Of a DNA stretch of 64,000 nucleotides, positions 32,512 to 40,428 are shown piece after piece. Below the pieces are notes generated by a model. The model saw nothing but the letters and a program-made list of their open reading frames with translations, was not told where the DNA came from and did not search any database. Origin of the DNA: Scopulibacillus_A cellulosilyticus. GTDB taxonomy: Bacteria; Bacillota; Bacilli; Bacillales; Sporolactobacillaceae. Both the position numbers and the translations under genes were made by a program. Location of the stretch: NCBI RefSeq assembly GCF_042665295.1, contig NZ_JBHTCO010000004.1:372001-436000 (forward strand). Direction: 5' to 3'. Position 1 is the first letter of the stretch. The number at the start of each line of letters is the position of its first letter.

Positions 32512-32642
32512 GGCGCAGAAAGAGGCTTAGATGCCCTTATACTTGGAACATAAAATTGGCCCCTACGTCGAATTTTCTACACAGTTGCCAATTTATAATT
32601 TCCCAACGTATAAAGAAAACTTGCCGATTGGCAAGCCCTAAG
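32481..32642. repeat. 32-bp direct repeats flanking a 98-bp spacer after isp
   Basis: The same 32 bases occur at 32481-32512 and 32611-32642 with one mismatch (G/C). Each includes the hairpin CTTGCC-GATT-GGCAAG, and the left copy contains the isp stop codon. The 130-base period looks like a small insertion that duplicated its target or a regenerated gene end. Confidence 0.8.
32489..32590. ncRNA. Structured noncoding element, copy A (homologous to 63222-63325)
   Basis: Ordered blocks: 17-base hairpin ACTTGCC...GGCAAG, CCGTAAGGCGCAG, 17 variable bases, CTTATACT (32536-32543), 22 variable bases, CGTCGAATTT (32566-32575), then GTTGCCA. Copy B upstream of pdhA has the same blocks at the same offsets (one base different in the last spacer), with compensatory changes in the hairpin. 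The first part overlaps the isp C-terminus. Nature unknown: structured RNA or IS-end remnant. Confidence 0.6.
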
Positions 32643-32664
32643 TTAAATATTACGGCTTTCTATA

Positions 32665-32754
32665 AATAATGAAATCCCCGGGTCTGAACTGCACCCCAAT
32701 TGTTAGACACAACTAGCAATTGGAGGTGTAGTTTTTTATGGGGATTTTATTATT
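32665..32754. mobile_element. 90-bp imperfect palindrome, possible IS3-type/MITE remnant, between isp and cidB-like gene
   Basis: Outer arms AATAATGAAATCCCC and GGGGATTTTATTATT (14 of 15 pair) and inner arms AACTGCACC-CCAATTG and CAATTGGAGGTGTAGTT, around a TTAGACACAA loop. The string TGAACTGCACCCCAATTG followed by TTAGACA resembles IS3/IS150-group termini as I remember them. It also ends in TTTTTT and may serve as the terminator for both convergent genes. No transposase reading frame. Confidence 0.5.
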
Positions 32755-32755
32755 T

Positions 32756-33436
32756 TTAAGTTAAGAAGGATATCAAAACCGGTGCAAGTACAAGGGTAAA
32801 GACAGCAGCGATAACCATGGCTAAGCTTGCGGCAGCACCCTCTTCTGTACCAAACTCCAATGCCTTTGAAGTCCCGGCACCGTGAGCGCCCATGCCAAGT
32901 AATAACCCCTTAGACAATTTATCCTTAATGGGCAGCCATTTAATCAGTAATGGACCAATGATGACACCGGTTATGCCGGTAATGATGACGAAGACAGCAG
33001 TCATCGTTGGTATACCGCCAATACTGTTGGAGACGGCCATAGCAATCGGCGTTGTAATGGAACGCGGCAATATACTTAAAATGAAATCCGGGCGAATATG
33101 TGTCAGTCTGGCAATCAAGTCAGAGCTTATTAAGGCAATAAAAACACCTGAAATCATACTCAAGGCAATAACAGGCATATGTTTTTTCAAAATATGTCTG
33201 TATTTATATAAAGGGACAGCAAAAGCCACTGTTGCCGGCTGAAGGATTTGGGATAACCATTTTCCGCCGCTGTTATAAGCACCAAAGCTCGTATGAGTGA
33301 CCGATAAAAGGACAACCAAAACGATAGGGGCAATAAGCAGCGGTGAGAGAATGACCCAATTCTTTTTTTGATAAATCTTTTTAGAAATGTAATAGATAAG
33401 TACTGTAGCTATGATACTCAGAAGTCCTATGATCAT
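32756..33436 (-). CDS. cidB: LrgB/CidB-family membrane protein
   Basis: 226 residues, five to six helices, with the family stretch LPRSITTPIAMAVSNSIGG, and a C-terminal GMGAHGAGTSKALEFG. Partner of the holin-like LrgA/CidA. In Bacillus such pairs affect autolysis and act as pyruvate or overflow-metabolite carriers. Its start overlaps the upstream stop by four bases (ATGA). The ywbHG plus ywbI (LysR) arrangement of B. subtilis is the closest match. Confidence 0.88.
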   Translation of the reverse strand: MIIGLLSIIATVLIYYISKKIYQKKNWVILSPLLIAPIVLVVLLSVTHTSFGAYNSGGKWLSQILQPATVAFAVPLYKYRHILKKHMPVIALSMISGVFIALISSDLIARLTHIRPDFILSILPRSITTPIAMAVSNSIGGIPTMTAVFVIITGITGVIIGPLLIKWLPIKDKLSKGLLLGMGAHGAGTSKALEFGTEEGAAASLAMVIAAVFTLVLAPVLISFLT

Positions 33437-33804
33437 TGTTTTGAACGTTCCTTTCTTTTAAGTAAAAATTCGGCAATAAGTCCGGTAGCTAGCATCACAA
33501 TAAAAGTACTTAAAGCAATGGTAATGATAAACTTTAAACCGTTGTGGATAATATCACTTTTATATTGAATAACCCCAACGGCCGAAGGAATAAAGAAAAG
33601 CAGCAGCTCAGCCAAAAGAAAACTAGCCCCTAAGTCTATCCATGATATTTTTATGATTTTAAAATGGAGACAAATAAATAATAGGAATAAACCAATAATG
33701 CTCCCTGAGACAGGCAGGTGAAAAGTTTTTGTGATAATCTCGCCAACGATAGAAAATACGGTAAGAAAGATAACTTGAACAATGATTAGTAACATCTTTT
33801 TCAT
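33433..33804 (-). CDS. cidA: LrgA/CidA-family holin-like protein
   Basis: 123 residues, four helices, with family signature LPVSGSIIGLFLLF near 30-45. Small membrane protein working with the CidB-like protein. Divergent from the LysR gene, so the shared 105-base gap probably carries both promoters. ATG after AGAGGAGA. Confidence 0.88.
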   Translation of the reverse strand: MKKMLLIIVQVIFLTVFSIVGEIITKTFHLPVSGSIIGLFLLFICLHFKIIKISWIDLGASFLLAELLLFFIPSAVGVIQYKSDIIHNGLKFIITIALSTFIVMLATGLIAEFLLKRKERSKQ

Positions 33805-33827
33805 AACAGATCTCCTCTCAAAAAAAG

Positions 33828-33854
33828 TTTACCGCATGTGTTTTTATAGGTAAA
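33828..33854. promoter_or_regulatory. Candidate CidR operator
   Basis: Inverted repeat TTTACC-N15-GGTAAA between the divergent cidA-like and LysR genes, of the size a LysR-type tetramer would use. Weak evidence on its own. Confidence 0.35.
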
Positions 33855-33909
33855 ATACATATTTGGAATAGTTTTCATTGATTATATCTATGGCAGGGAG
33901 TTGGAAATA

Positions 33910-34788
33910 TTGGATGTCCGTCATCTCCAATACTTCTTAGAGGTAGCTAAACAAAAAAGTTTCACTAAAGCAGCAAAAACACTTCATATTACACAGCCAA
34001 CCATCAGCAAAATGATTAAGGATATTGAAACTGAATGCGGTGTAACGCTTTTGGAACGGACAGGAAGAAAAGCGGTTATGACAGATGCGGGTGAGATTGT
34101 ATACAAAAGAGCTCAACAAATTGTGCAATCCTTCGATAATCTCGCCAACGAACTTTCTGACTTAATGAATATTAAGCGGGGGAAAATAACGGTAGGATTA
34201 CCGCCAATGGTCGGCGCCCATTTCTTTCCCAAAATACTCGGGCAATTCCGTGAAGCTTATCCGGAAATTATCATTCAAGTATTTGAAGACGGGGCAAAAA
34301 AGGTGATTCATGATGTCGAGAGCGGAGCATTGGAAATCGGTGTTGCCGTTCAACCTGTAGACCAGGAGCGGTTCCATGCGATTTCATTTGTAAAAGAATC
34401 ATTGCGTCTTGTTGTCCATCCGGATCATCCCTTAGCTTCAAAGGAAGAGGTTAAGTTAGTTGAGCTGAAAGATGAACCGTTTATTTTGTTTCGGGAAGAC
34501 TTTGCCCTCCACGATCAAATTATTGAAACATGTATCCGTATCGGCTACTTTCCAAAAATTGCTTATGAAAGTTCGCAGTGGGATTTTATAAGTCAATTAG
34601 CCGCGGCAAAACTCGGAGTCGCTCTATTGCCAGAGACGATTTGCAATGGGCTTGACCGTAATAAGGTAAACATAGTCAAGCTCATAGAACCTGAGATACC
34701 GTGGCATTTAGCTATGGTTTGGAGAAAAGACAAGTATTTATCTTTCGCTGCAAGAGAATGGATTAAATTTACGAAAAAATTATTATAA
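33910..34788 (+). CDS. cidR: LysR-family regulator CidR-like
   Basis: About 292 residues: N-terminal HTH (HLQYFLEVAKQKSFTKAAKTLHITQPTISKMIKDIE) and a C-terminal effector domain. In Bacillus and Staphylococcus, CidR-type regulators activate the adjacent cid/lrg genes under acetate or overflow metabolism. TTG 33910 is selected: GGGAG is nine bases away and the family starts MDVRHLQYF; TTG 33901 is too close. Ends in its own terminator. Confidence 0.85.
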   Translation: MDVRHLQYFLEVAKQKSFTKAAKTLHITQPTISKMIKDIETECGVTLLERTGRKAVMTDAGEIVYKRAQQIVQSFDNLANELSDLMNIKRGKITVGLPPMVGAHFFPKILGQFREAYPEIIIQVFEDGAKKVIHDVESGALEIGVAVQPVDQERFHAISFVKESLRLVVHPDHPLASKEEVKLVELKDEPFILFREDFALHDQIIETCIRIGYFPKIAYESSQWDFISQLAAAKLGVALLPETICNGLDRNKVNIVKLIEPEIPWHLAMVWRKDKYLSFAAREWIKFTKKLL

Positions 34789-34796
34789 AAAAGGGG

Positions 34797-34830
34797 GAGT
34801 GGTGTAATAAACACCACTCTCTCATTTTAT
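34797..34830 (+). terminator. Terminator after cidR-like gene
   Basis: Perfect 9-bp stem GAGTGGTGT/ACACCACTC, loop AATAA, followed by TCTCATTTTA. Confidence 0.8.
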
Positions 34831-34967
34831 AGGCAACTTTCTGAGTTTAGTCAGGTTCCTGCAACAATTCATGAAAACTAGTGGCTTATCGACAAAATTA
34901 ACCGGTACAGAAAACATTTGGTTTATGTGAAAATAGTTATGGAGTCTAAAGGCAAAGGGGTTTCATC

Positions 34968-35246
34968 ATGAAAAGTATTATCTCGTTTAAAGTTTCAACG
35001 CCGCAGGTCAAGCTTGTAGATTTAATTGACTTATATTTTTATTGTGCAAATGCAGATCAAACCATTTATTTATTTTATAAAGGAAGGACTTGTAAAATTG
35101 ACCGTATTACTGAACTGGTTTGTTTCTTTCTGACAGCTGAGGAGAAGGAGATGCTTGTCATTATTGAAGGGCAGCATGCCAAAAGATGTATGAAAGTGCT
35201 GAAGTATCATATGTACGCAAGGGAAATGTTCCAACAAATTGGGTGA
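34968..35246 (+). CDS. Small protein with HPr-like fold, lacking the phosphorylation sites
   Basis: 92 residues. The segment TIYLFYKGRTCKIDRITELVCFFLTAEEKEMLVIIEGQHAKRCM follows the strand-helix pattern of HPr (INLEYKGKTVNLKSIMGVMSL ... ITISAEG). The His15 loop (GIHARPA) is replaced by STPQVKLVDLIDL, and the Ser46 position by DRITELV. So if it is an HPr relative, it cannot take the usual PTS phosphate; a regulatory or partner-binding role is possible. ATG after AAAGGGG. Single gene between convergent neighbours. The family call is tentative. Confidence 0.5.
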   Translation: MKSIISFKVSTPQVKLVDLIDLYFYCANADQTIYLFYKGRTCKIDRITELVCFFLTAEEKEMLVIIEGQHAKRCMKVLKYHMYAREMFQQIG

Positions 35247-35354
35247 AACCAAACAACAAGATTTTTAAGCATAAATTTTATTATCATGCTTATTTTTAAT
35301 AATGTCGTTATCCAAACTATTTTGAAAATTAATGACGGTATTCTTGAAAATGAA

Positions 35355-35386
35355 AGGAGCAACACAAATTGTTGCTCCTGTTTTAT
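35355..35386. terminator. Terminator between the HPr-like gene and the MMPL gene
   Basis: Perfect 9-bp stem AGGAGCAAC/GTTGCTCCT, T-rich on the plus strand (GTTTTATT) and flanked by AAAATGAA on the left for the minus strand. Confidence 0.65.
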
Positions 35387-38300
35387 TCTTCATGATGATG
35401 TTTTATTGTTTCTGTTCTTTTAAACGGCCACCAATTAGCTTTACCGAAGGTCTTAACCATAATTGGAATAAACAGCGGCAAGATGACCAGGTTATAAAGG
35501 ATTAACCCTATGATAATAATCACGGCAATCTCAATCAGTGTTAATACCCCAGATGGTATCATGGCTGCAAAGGTCCCGCCAAGAATAATCGCTGCTGACA
35601 TAATGACCGTCCCCATGTTTCGCATCGCTTCAAGAATGGCTTCTTTAACAGGCAGGTCATAGTACTCATTAAACCGGTCCATGATGAAGATACTGTAATC
35701 CACCCCGAGTGCAATCAGCATGACAAAGCCGAAGAAGGGCACTGCCCAGCTTAACCCGCTGTATCCCATGATGTTTTCAAAAATGACTTCAGAAATGCCT
35801 AATGACGTGTAATATGTTAAAACCAGTGATGCTATAGTATAAAGCGATATAATAAGGGAACGGAATAAAATGATCAATATGATCCCTATACCAATCAGCA
35901 TGAGCGTCACGGTTCTTGTGTAGTCTTTTTCTGAAATCGTTCGTAAGTCATTATTTGTACTCGTAATGCCGCCGATGCCGACTTTGGCATTTTCAAGCTG
36001 AGTGCCTTTTGTCGCTCTATTTACGGCTGATTTAATATTATCAATTTGATCCATTGCCTTTGTAGAATATGGATTGTATTTAAAAATAACATCAATCGTT
36101 GTGATTTTCCGATCCTTAGACATATAATTGTCCAAAGCGTTTTTGAATTGACTGCTTTTGAGCGCTTCATTAGGAATATAAAAGCCGGATAACAAACTAT
36201 TTGATTTTGAAAGTTCATTTAAGTAATCATTTGCTGATTTTAACCCTTTTGAAACTTTATCAAGGCCTTTAGAACTGTTGCTTAATCCGCTTGACAACTG
36301 ACCGATTTGATTGTCGAATTGTGAAAAGCCTTGTTTCAGCCTTTCTTGACCTTGTTGGATCGATGAAGCGCCATTTTCTAAATCGGGTAATTTGCTGTTA
36401 ATTTTTGCTTGCCCGTTGGCGGCGTCTTGAATTCCCTGTTCTAACTGATTCATGCCGCCTGCAAGTTTTCCAAGACTGGATGTGACTGCCTTTTGCCCGT
36501 CAATCAGCTCGGCAAAATGATTATTGGCTTCATTCATTTTTTGCGACAATGTGTTGATGCCGCCGGTCAGCTGTTTAAGATTACTTTCCAATTGGTCAAT
36601 CGTTGTACTCACCTGGGGCAGTGATTGGGAGATAATTTGAAAATTAGTATCGTTTTTGATTTCCGGATATTTCTTTTCAAGGCCGTTAAAACGATCGTTT
36701 ATTGTTGAAACTCCTCGGTCAACTTTGTCCAAATATGGCCGGATCTCTTGATATCTTTGATTAATTTGATTGTTAATTTGTGAGATGCTGTTACCAATTT
36801 GTTCATAGCCATTTAATAGCTGCCGGCTTTGACTTTGCAGCTGCCTTGCAGCTTTTTCACTTTGTTCAATGCCGCTTTGCAGTTGTTTAGCGCTTGTTGC
36901 ACCTGTTTCTAATCCGCTTTGTAATTGAGACATGCTGTCCGATAATCGGGAAATACCGTTTTTTAAGGAGCTTGTGCCATTAATTAGGTCATTAACGCCT
37001 CCTGTGGCCTGATTCAGCTGAGGTCCCGATTTTGTCAATGAAGAATTGGCATTTTTAAGACCGCTGCTAATTTTATTAATGGCATGATTGGCTTGATTTA
37101 TCCCATCACTTAATGTTTCTGCCTGATTTGGAACAAGAAAGTCTTTGACAGGTTTGCCCATAGGCTGCGTGACACTGCGTACGGTTTTAACGCCATCAAT
37201 TTTTTTCACTTCGCGTGTGATGGCTTCAATTGTTTGCAGCGAAGGGCGGCTATCCATTTTGTCATCATTTTTAATAGCGATTTGCGTCGGCATAGACTCA
37301 CCTGGGTTAAAGTTGTCGGAAATGATATTAAATCCTTTGACAGACTTATACTGATCACCCAGCTCATTTAAAGTATTAAAAGAAAGATGGCCATTGTATT
37401 TGATAAGAAATGGGACTGTAATAATCAAAACAATAATAAAAGCAATAAGAGTCCTTGTTAACGCAAAGCGGCCAACGCGATCCCACAGCCTGCTTTGTCT
37501 ATGTTCAAGCGACCCTTTGGCCGGCCAAAAAATCTTTTTCCCAAAAACAGACATAAAAAACGGAACAATTGTCATTAAGGCAATCAGCAAAACAAATATG
37601 CCAATAGCAACTCCGGCGGCGGATTTATAGATGCTGAATTGGGATAGCCCGATGGCCGAAAAGCCGATAAGGACGGCTAAACCGCTGAAAAAAACCGTTT
37701 TTCCTGCATGCTTGTAAGTTGATATAATTGCCTCGTTAACTGTTTCAAACTTTGGCAATTCTTCTTTAAAACGATTAAGAAGCAATATACAATAATCAGT
37801 TCCAACACCAAACAATACAGCGACCAGAAAGATTTGGGTAAAGTTCGATATAGGAAAGTTAACCCAATCCACTAAAAACGACACAATAGATTGTGATACT
37901 AAAAATGAGATGCCAACAGTGATTAAAGGAATAAAAGGCGTTACCGCTGAACGGAAAACAATCAATAACACTGCCAGAATAAAGACGACGGTAATCCATT
38001 CAGTTTTATGTAACCCGTTTTGGGTGCTGGTCATCATATCATTATTGACCATCCAATCGCTTGTATAATAGTGATCGACATGAACATCATCTATCGTTTT
38101 ATACAAGTCATCGGTCAGTTTATTTGTATCTTTTCCGTTGGTGTTGACATTTAATGATAATAGCATTGTTGTGCCGTTTTTAGAGATCATCTGATCTTTA
38201 AGACTTGGTTGATCAAAGGGATTCATAATATCAGTAATGCCAAGCTGATGTTTTTTAGCCTTAAGTTCTCTGATTGCGTGTTTAATATCTTGTTTATCTT

Positions 38301-38544
38301 TTTTTGAAAGACCGTTTTTATCATAAAATGCCAGCGCAACGGAAGATGTTTTTTGATTGCCCTTTTGTTTATTCATTTCATTAATAATTTTTGCTGCTTG
38401 AGTAGATGAATACCCTTCAGGAACTGTTACTTGCCCTTTGTTTTGCACGAGTTTGGTAATGTTAGGCGCTAAAAGAATAAGAGCAGCAATGGCCACAATC
38501 CAAATGATAACGACTGCCCATTTTCCTTTAAGTATGTATTTCAT
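35383..38544 (-). CDS. MMPL/RND-family exporter with long coiled-coil loop (YdgH-like)
   Basis: About 1053 residues. N-terminal helix, five-helix cluster (~180-350), a hydrophilic loop of more than 400 residues (~390-810), then a second five-helix cluster. The family Asp motif appears as GVGTDYCILLLNRFKEEL and GVDYSIFIMDRFNEY in the two halves. The loop has many near-heptad repeats (LQSGLETG, LKQGFSQF, LDKVSKGL) of YhgE/Pip type. Probably a proton-driven exporter of a lipid or drug, paired with the MarR gene upstream. ATG 38544 follows AAAGGTG and overlaps marR by 17 bases. Confidence 0.88.
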   Translation of the reverse strand: MKYILKGKWAVVIIWIVAIAALILLAPNITKLVQNKGQVTVPEGYSSTQAAKIINEMNKQKGNQKTSSVALAFYDKNGLSKKDKQDIKHAIRELKAKKHQLGITDIMNPFDQPSLKDQMISKNGTTMLLSLNVNTNGKDTNKLTDDLYKTIDDVHVDHYYTSDWMVNNDMMTSTQNGLHKTEWITVVFILAVLLIVFRSAVTPFIPLITVGISFLVSQSIVSFLVDWVNFPISNFTQIFLVAVLFGVGTDYCILLLNRFKEELPKFETVNEAIISTYKHAGKTVFFSGLAVLIGFSAIGLSQFSIYKSAAGVAIGIFVLLIALMTIVPFFMSVFGKKIFWPAKGSLEHRQSRLWDRVGRFALTRTLIAFIIVLIITVPFLIKYNGHLSFNTLNELGDQYKSVKGFNIISDNFNPGESMPTQIAIKNDDKMDSRPSLQTIEAITREVKKIDGVKTVRSVTQPMGKPVKDFLVPNQAETLSDGINQANHAINKISSGLKNANSSLTKSGPQLNQATGGVNDLINGTSSLKNGISRLSDSMSQLQSGLETGATSAKQLQSGIEQSEKAARQLQSQSRQLLNGYEQIGNSISQINNQINQRYQEIRPYLDKVDRGVSTINDRFNGLEKKYPEIKNDTNFQIISQSLPQVSTTIDQLESNLKQLTGGINTLSQKMNEANNHFAELIDGQKAVTSSLGKLAGGMNQLEQGIQDAANGQAKINSKLPDLENGASSIQQGQERLKQGFSQFDNQIGQLSSGLSNSSKGLDKVSKGLKSANDYLNELSKSNSLLSGFYIPNEALKSSQFKNALDNYMSKDRKITTIDVIFKYNPYSTKAMDQIDNIKSAVNRATKGTQLENAKVGIGGITSTNNDLRTISEKDYTRTVTLMLIGIGIILIILFRSLIISLYTIASLVLTYYTSLGISEVIFENIMGYSGLSWAVPFFGFVMLIALGVDYSIFIMDRFNEYYDLPVKEAILEAMRNMGTVIMSAAIILGGTFAAMIPSGVLTLIEIAVIIIIGLILYNLVILPLFIPIMVKTFGKANWWPFKRTETIKHHHEE

Positions 38545-39010
38545 TATTAACACCTTTCAGAGCTTTGTTAATTTGTTGATCTAATATACGATCAAGTTTT
38601 TCATATGTGTTTAAAAAGGCTTCGATTTCATCTTGTTTGAATTGGGAAACGAGTGAAACAACAAGAGCATTAATATTTTCGTTACAGCGTTTATAAATTT
38701 TTTCCCCGTAGTCGGTCATTGATAAGTAAACGACACGCCGATCATTATGATCACGGCATCTTGTAATCATATTTTTTTCAGTCAAACGATTAATAATGGC
38801 TGTTATGGCGCTTTTCTTAACAAAAAAGGCTTTAGCCAGTTCAGAGGCAGTACATGAACCGTTTGTTTTAACGTAGCGAAGAACAGCATGCTGGTCTTTC
38901 GTCAGTTCTTCACCTATCTCAGTTTTTATTATGGCTTCGGCCTTTTTCACAACGTTAAAATGGAAATTCTCATATCGCTCTATGATTTCCTTTAATTTTT
39001 GATTATCCAT
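38528..39010 (-). CDS. MarR-family regulator
   Basis: 160 residues with a winged-helix core (SCTASELAKAFFVKKSAITAIINRLTEKNMITRCRDHNDRRVVYLSMT). Likely repressor of its own operon with the MMPL exporter, as with B. subtilis ydgG-ydgH. GTTTAAAAGTTTACGTGTTTAAC-like half-sites occur upstream near 39048-39070 and could be the operator. ATG after GGAGAGGAGG. Confidence 0.85.
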   Translation of the reverse strand: MDNQKLKEIIERYENFHFNVVKKAEAIIKTEIGEELTKDQHAVLRYVKTNGSCTASELAKAFFVKKSAITAIINRLTEKNMITRCRDHNDRRVVYLSMTDYGEKIYKRCNENINALVVSLVSQFKQDEIEAFLNTYEKLDRILDQQINKALKGVNNEIHT

Positions 39011-39112
39011 AAAATCCTCCTCTCCCCAGATAAGAATAATTCCACTGTTTAAAAGTTTACGTGTTTAACTATATATAGCCTTATATAATGTGTCAAAACA
39101 AAAAATACCATT

Positions 39113-39364
39113 TTAAATGAGCTGTTCAAAAACATCACTCAACTGACTATACCTCACCTCATCTTGTTCATTTTTTGCATAAGCCATTTCTTTCCTGAGA
39201 ACATCGTGTAAGTATTCTGTTTCTTCTTCACTGAGCACTTCAACAAAGGCTTCTTCATTAGGAAATTGATGGTTTTCTATTTTATGAAAAAGATTTAGCG
39301 CGCGATCATCGCGATCCACCCAATTTGATAATGATTCTTTTAAGTAGTCCAATGTATAATCCAT
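39113..39364 (-). CDS. csgA: CsgA-like sporulation protein
   Basis: 83 residues: DYTLDYLKESLSNWV at the N-terminus, NEEAFVEVLSEEETEYLHDVLRKE in the middle and YAKNEQDEVRYSQLSDVFEQL at the end. This follows B. subtilis CsgA, a forespore sigma-G product, block by block as I remember it. Function within the spore is not established. ATG 39364 follows AAGGAGGTAACAG; the upstream start at 39385 lies in the ribosome binding site. Single gene. Confidence 0.75.
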   Translation of the reverse strand: MDYTLDYLKESLSNWVDRDDRALNLFHKIENHQFPNEEAFVEVLSEEETEYLHDVLRKEMAYAKNEQDEVRYSQLSDVFEQLI

Positions 39365-39793
39365 AACTGTTACCTCCTTCTTCAATTTATCATTCCCCGA
39401 TAAAGGCTTTTCATCATTTGTTTAATATATTTCCAACAAATGCTTGAGCATATTAACAATAGCTTTAATAAATGAATGTTACACTATCAAAAGAAAGCTT
39501 AAAACTGGATAAAGGAAAGGTTGTAAATATTGTGAATTTCATTAACATTGGACATGAAAAAAACGTACTTTTTTGTCAATGAAGGCTTTGCAGGGCGGAT
39601 CAATCCGATCTTGAAGGGCTTATTTATATGTTATTGACAGCGGAGTTTAAATCTAAGCTAATATTTTACCCAAGTTTTATGAATTGAATTGTTAAGTTAT
39701 TGTAAAGGATATTAAAAACAATTGTAAATCCGACATGATTTGCTAAAATTAAAAAGGCTGATCATTTAAATATTATTTGTGAGGTGGCATTTT
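39365..39793. other. Divergent intergenic region csgA / ykaA-pit
   Basis: 429 bases. It contains the PhoP box at 39690-39728 and a likely -10 (TAAAAT, 39744-39749) for ykaA. No credible small gene or strong hairpin is seen in 39400-39680. Confidence 0.5.
39690..39728 (-). promoter_or_regulatory. PhoP box (four repeats) upstream of ykaA-pit
   Basis: Read on the minus strand, TTTACA, TTTTAA, TTTACA and TTAACA follow each other with exactly 5-base spacers (11-base period), the Bacillus PhoP arrangement. It ends about 16 bases before the -10-like TAAAAT. Location fits control of phosphate genes; orientation leaves open activation or repression. Confidence 0.75.
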
Positions 39794-40414
39794 GTGTTAT
39801 TTCCGGCTAAGAATGACAAGTTTTTGAACATGCTCTGCAAGATAGCTATGAATTTGGAAGAAGCAGCCCAATATTTTGTTGATTTTAAAATTAACAATCA
39901 GGATGAACTACAAGAGTTTTCAAAAGTCATGAAGAGTTATGAAAAAAAGGGCGATACTTATATTCATGAACTTATCGTAGCTCTAAATAAAACATTTATT
40001 ACACCATTGGAACGTGAAGATATCCTTGCGTTAGCTATGAAGATGGATGATGTTCTCGACGGTTTTGAACAATGGACCTCACGTCTTGGCATATACAATA
40101 TCACACAGACTGATAGTTATATGCATAAAACAGTTGATATTTTATTAAATGCAACTAAAGAGATCGCTCAAGCAGCTGGATTGCTTAATAAAAAGAAGCT
40201 GTTAAATATTCGCAATAATGTTATTAAAATTAATGATTTTGAATCGGAATGCGATGAATTGTTACAAGAAAGCATTCGTCACCTTTTTATGACGGAGAAA
40301 GATCCTATTAAGATTATTCAATATAAGGAGCTTTATGAAATGCTTGAAGAAATCGCTGACAGCTGTGAAGATGTTGCCAATACTTTAGAAACCATCATAA
40401 TGAGGAATGCATAA
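39794..40414 (+). CDS. ykaA: DUF47/PhoU-like protein paired with Pit (YkaA)
   Basis: 206 residues, all-helical, PhoU-like (DUF47/TIGR00153), with MKSYEKKGDTYIHELIVALNKTFITPLEREDI and a mid-region DDVLDGFE. Such proteins occur next to Pit carriers and are thought to regulate them. GTG 39794 is chosen with GAGGTGG seven bases upstream; GTG 39779 is in frame but lacks one. 14 bases before pit. Confidence 0.9.
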   Translation: MLFPAKNDKFLNMLCKIAMNLEEAAQYFVDFKINNQDELQEFSKVMKSYEKKGDTYIHELIVALNKTFITPLEREDILALAMKMDDVLDGFEQWTSRLGIYNITQTDSYMHKTVDILLNATKEIAQAAGLLNKKKLLNIRNNVIKINDFESECDELLQESIRHLFMTEKDPIKIIQYKELYEMLEEIADSCEDVANTLETIIMRNA

Positions 40415-40428
40415 AGGGAGCTCTGAGC

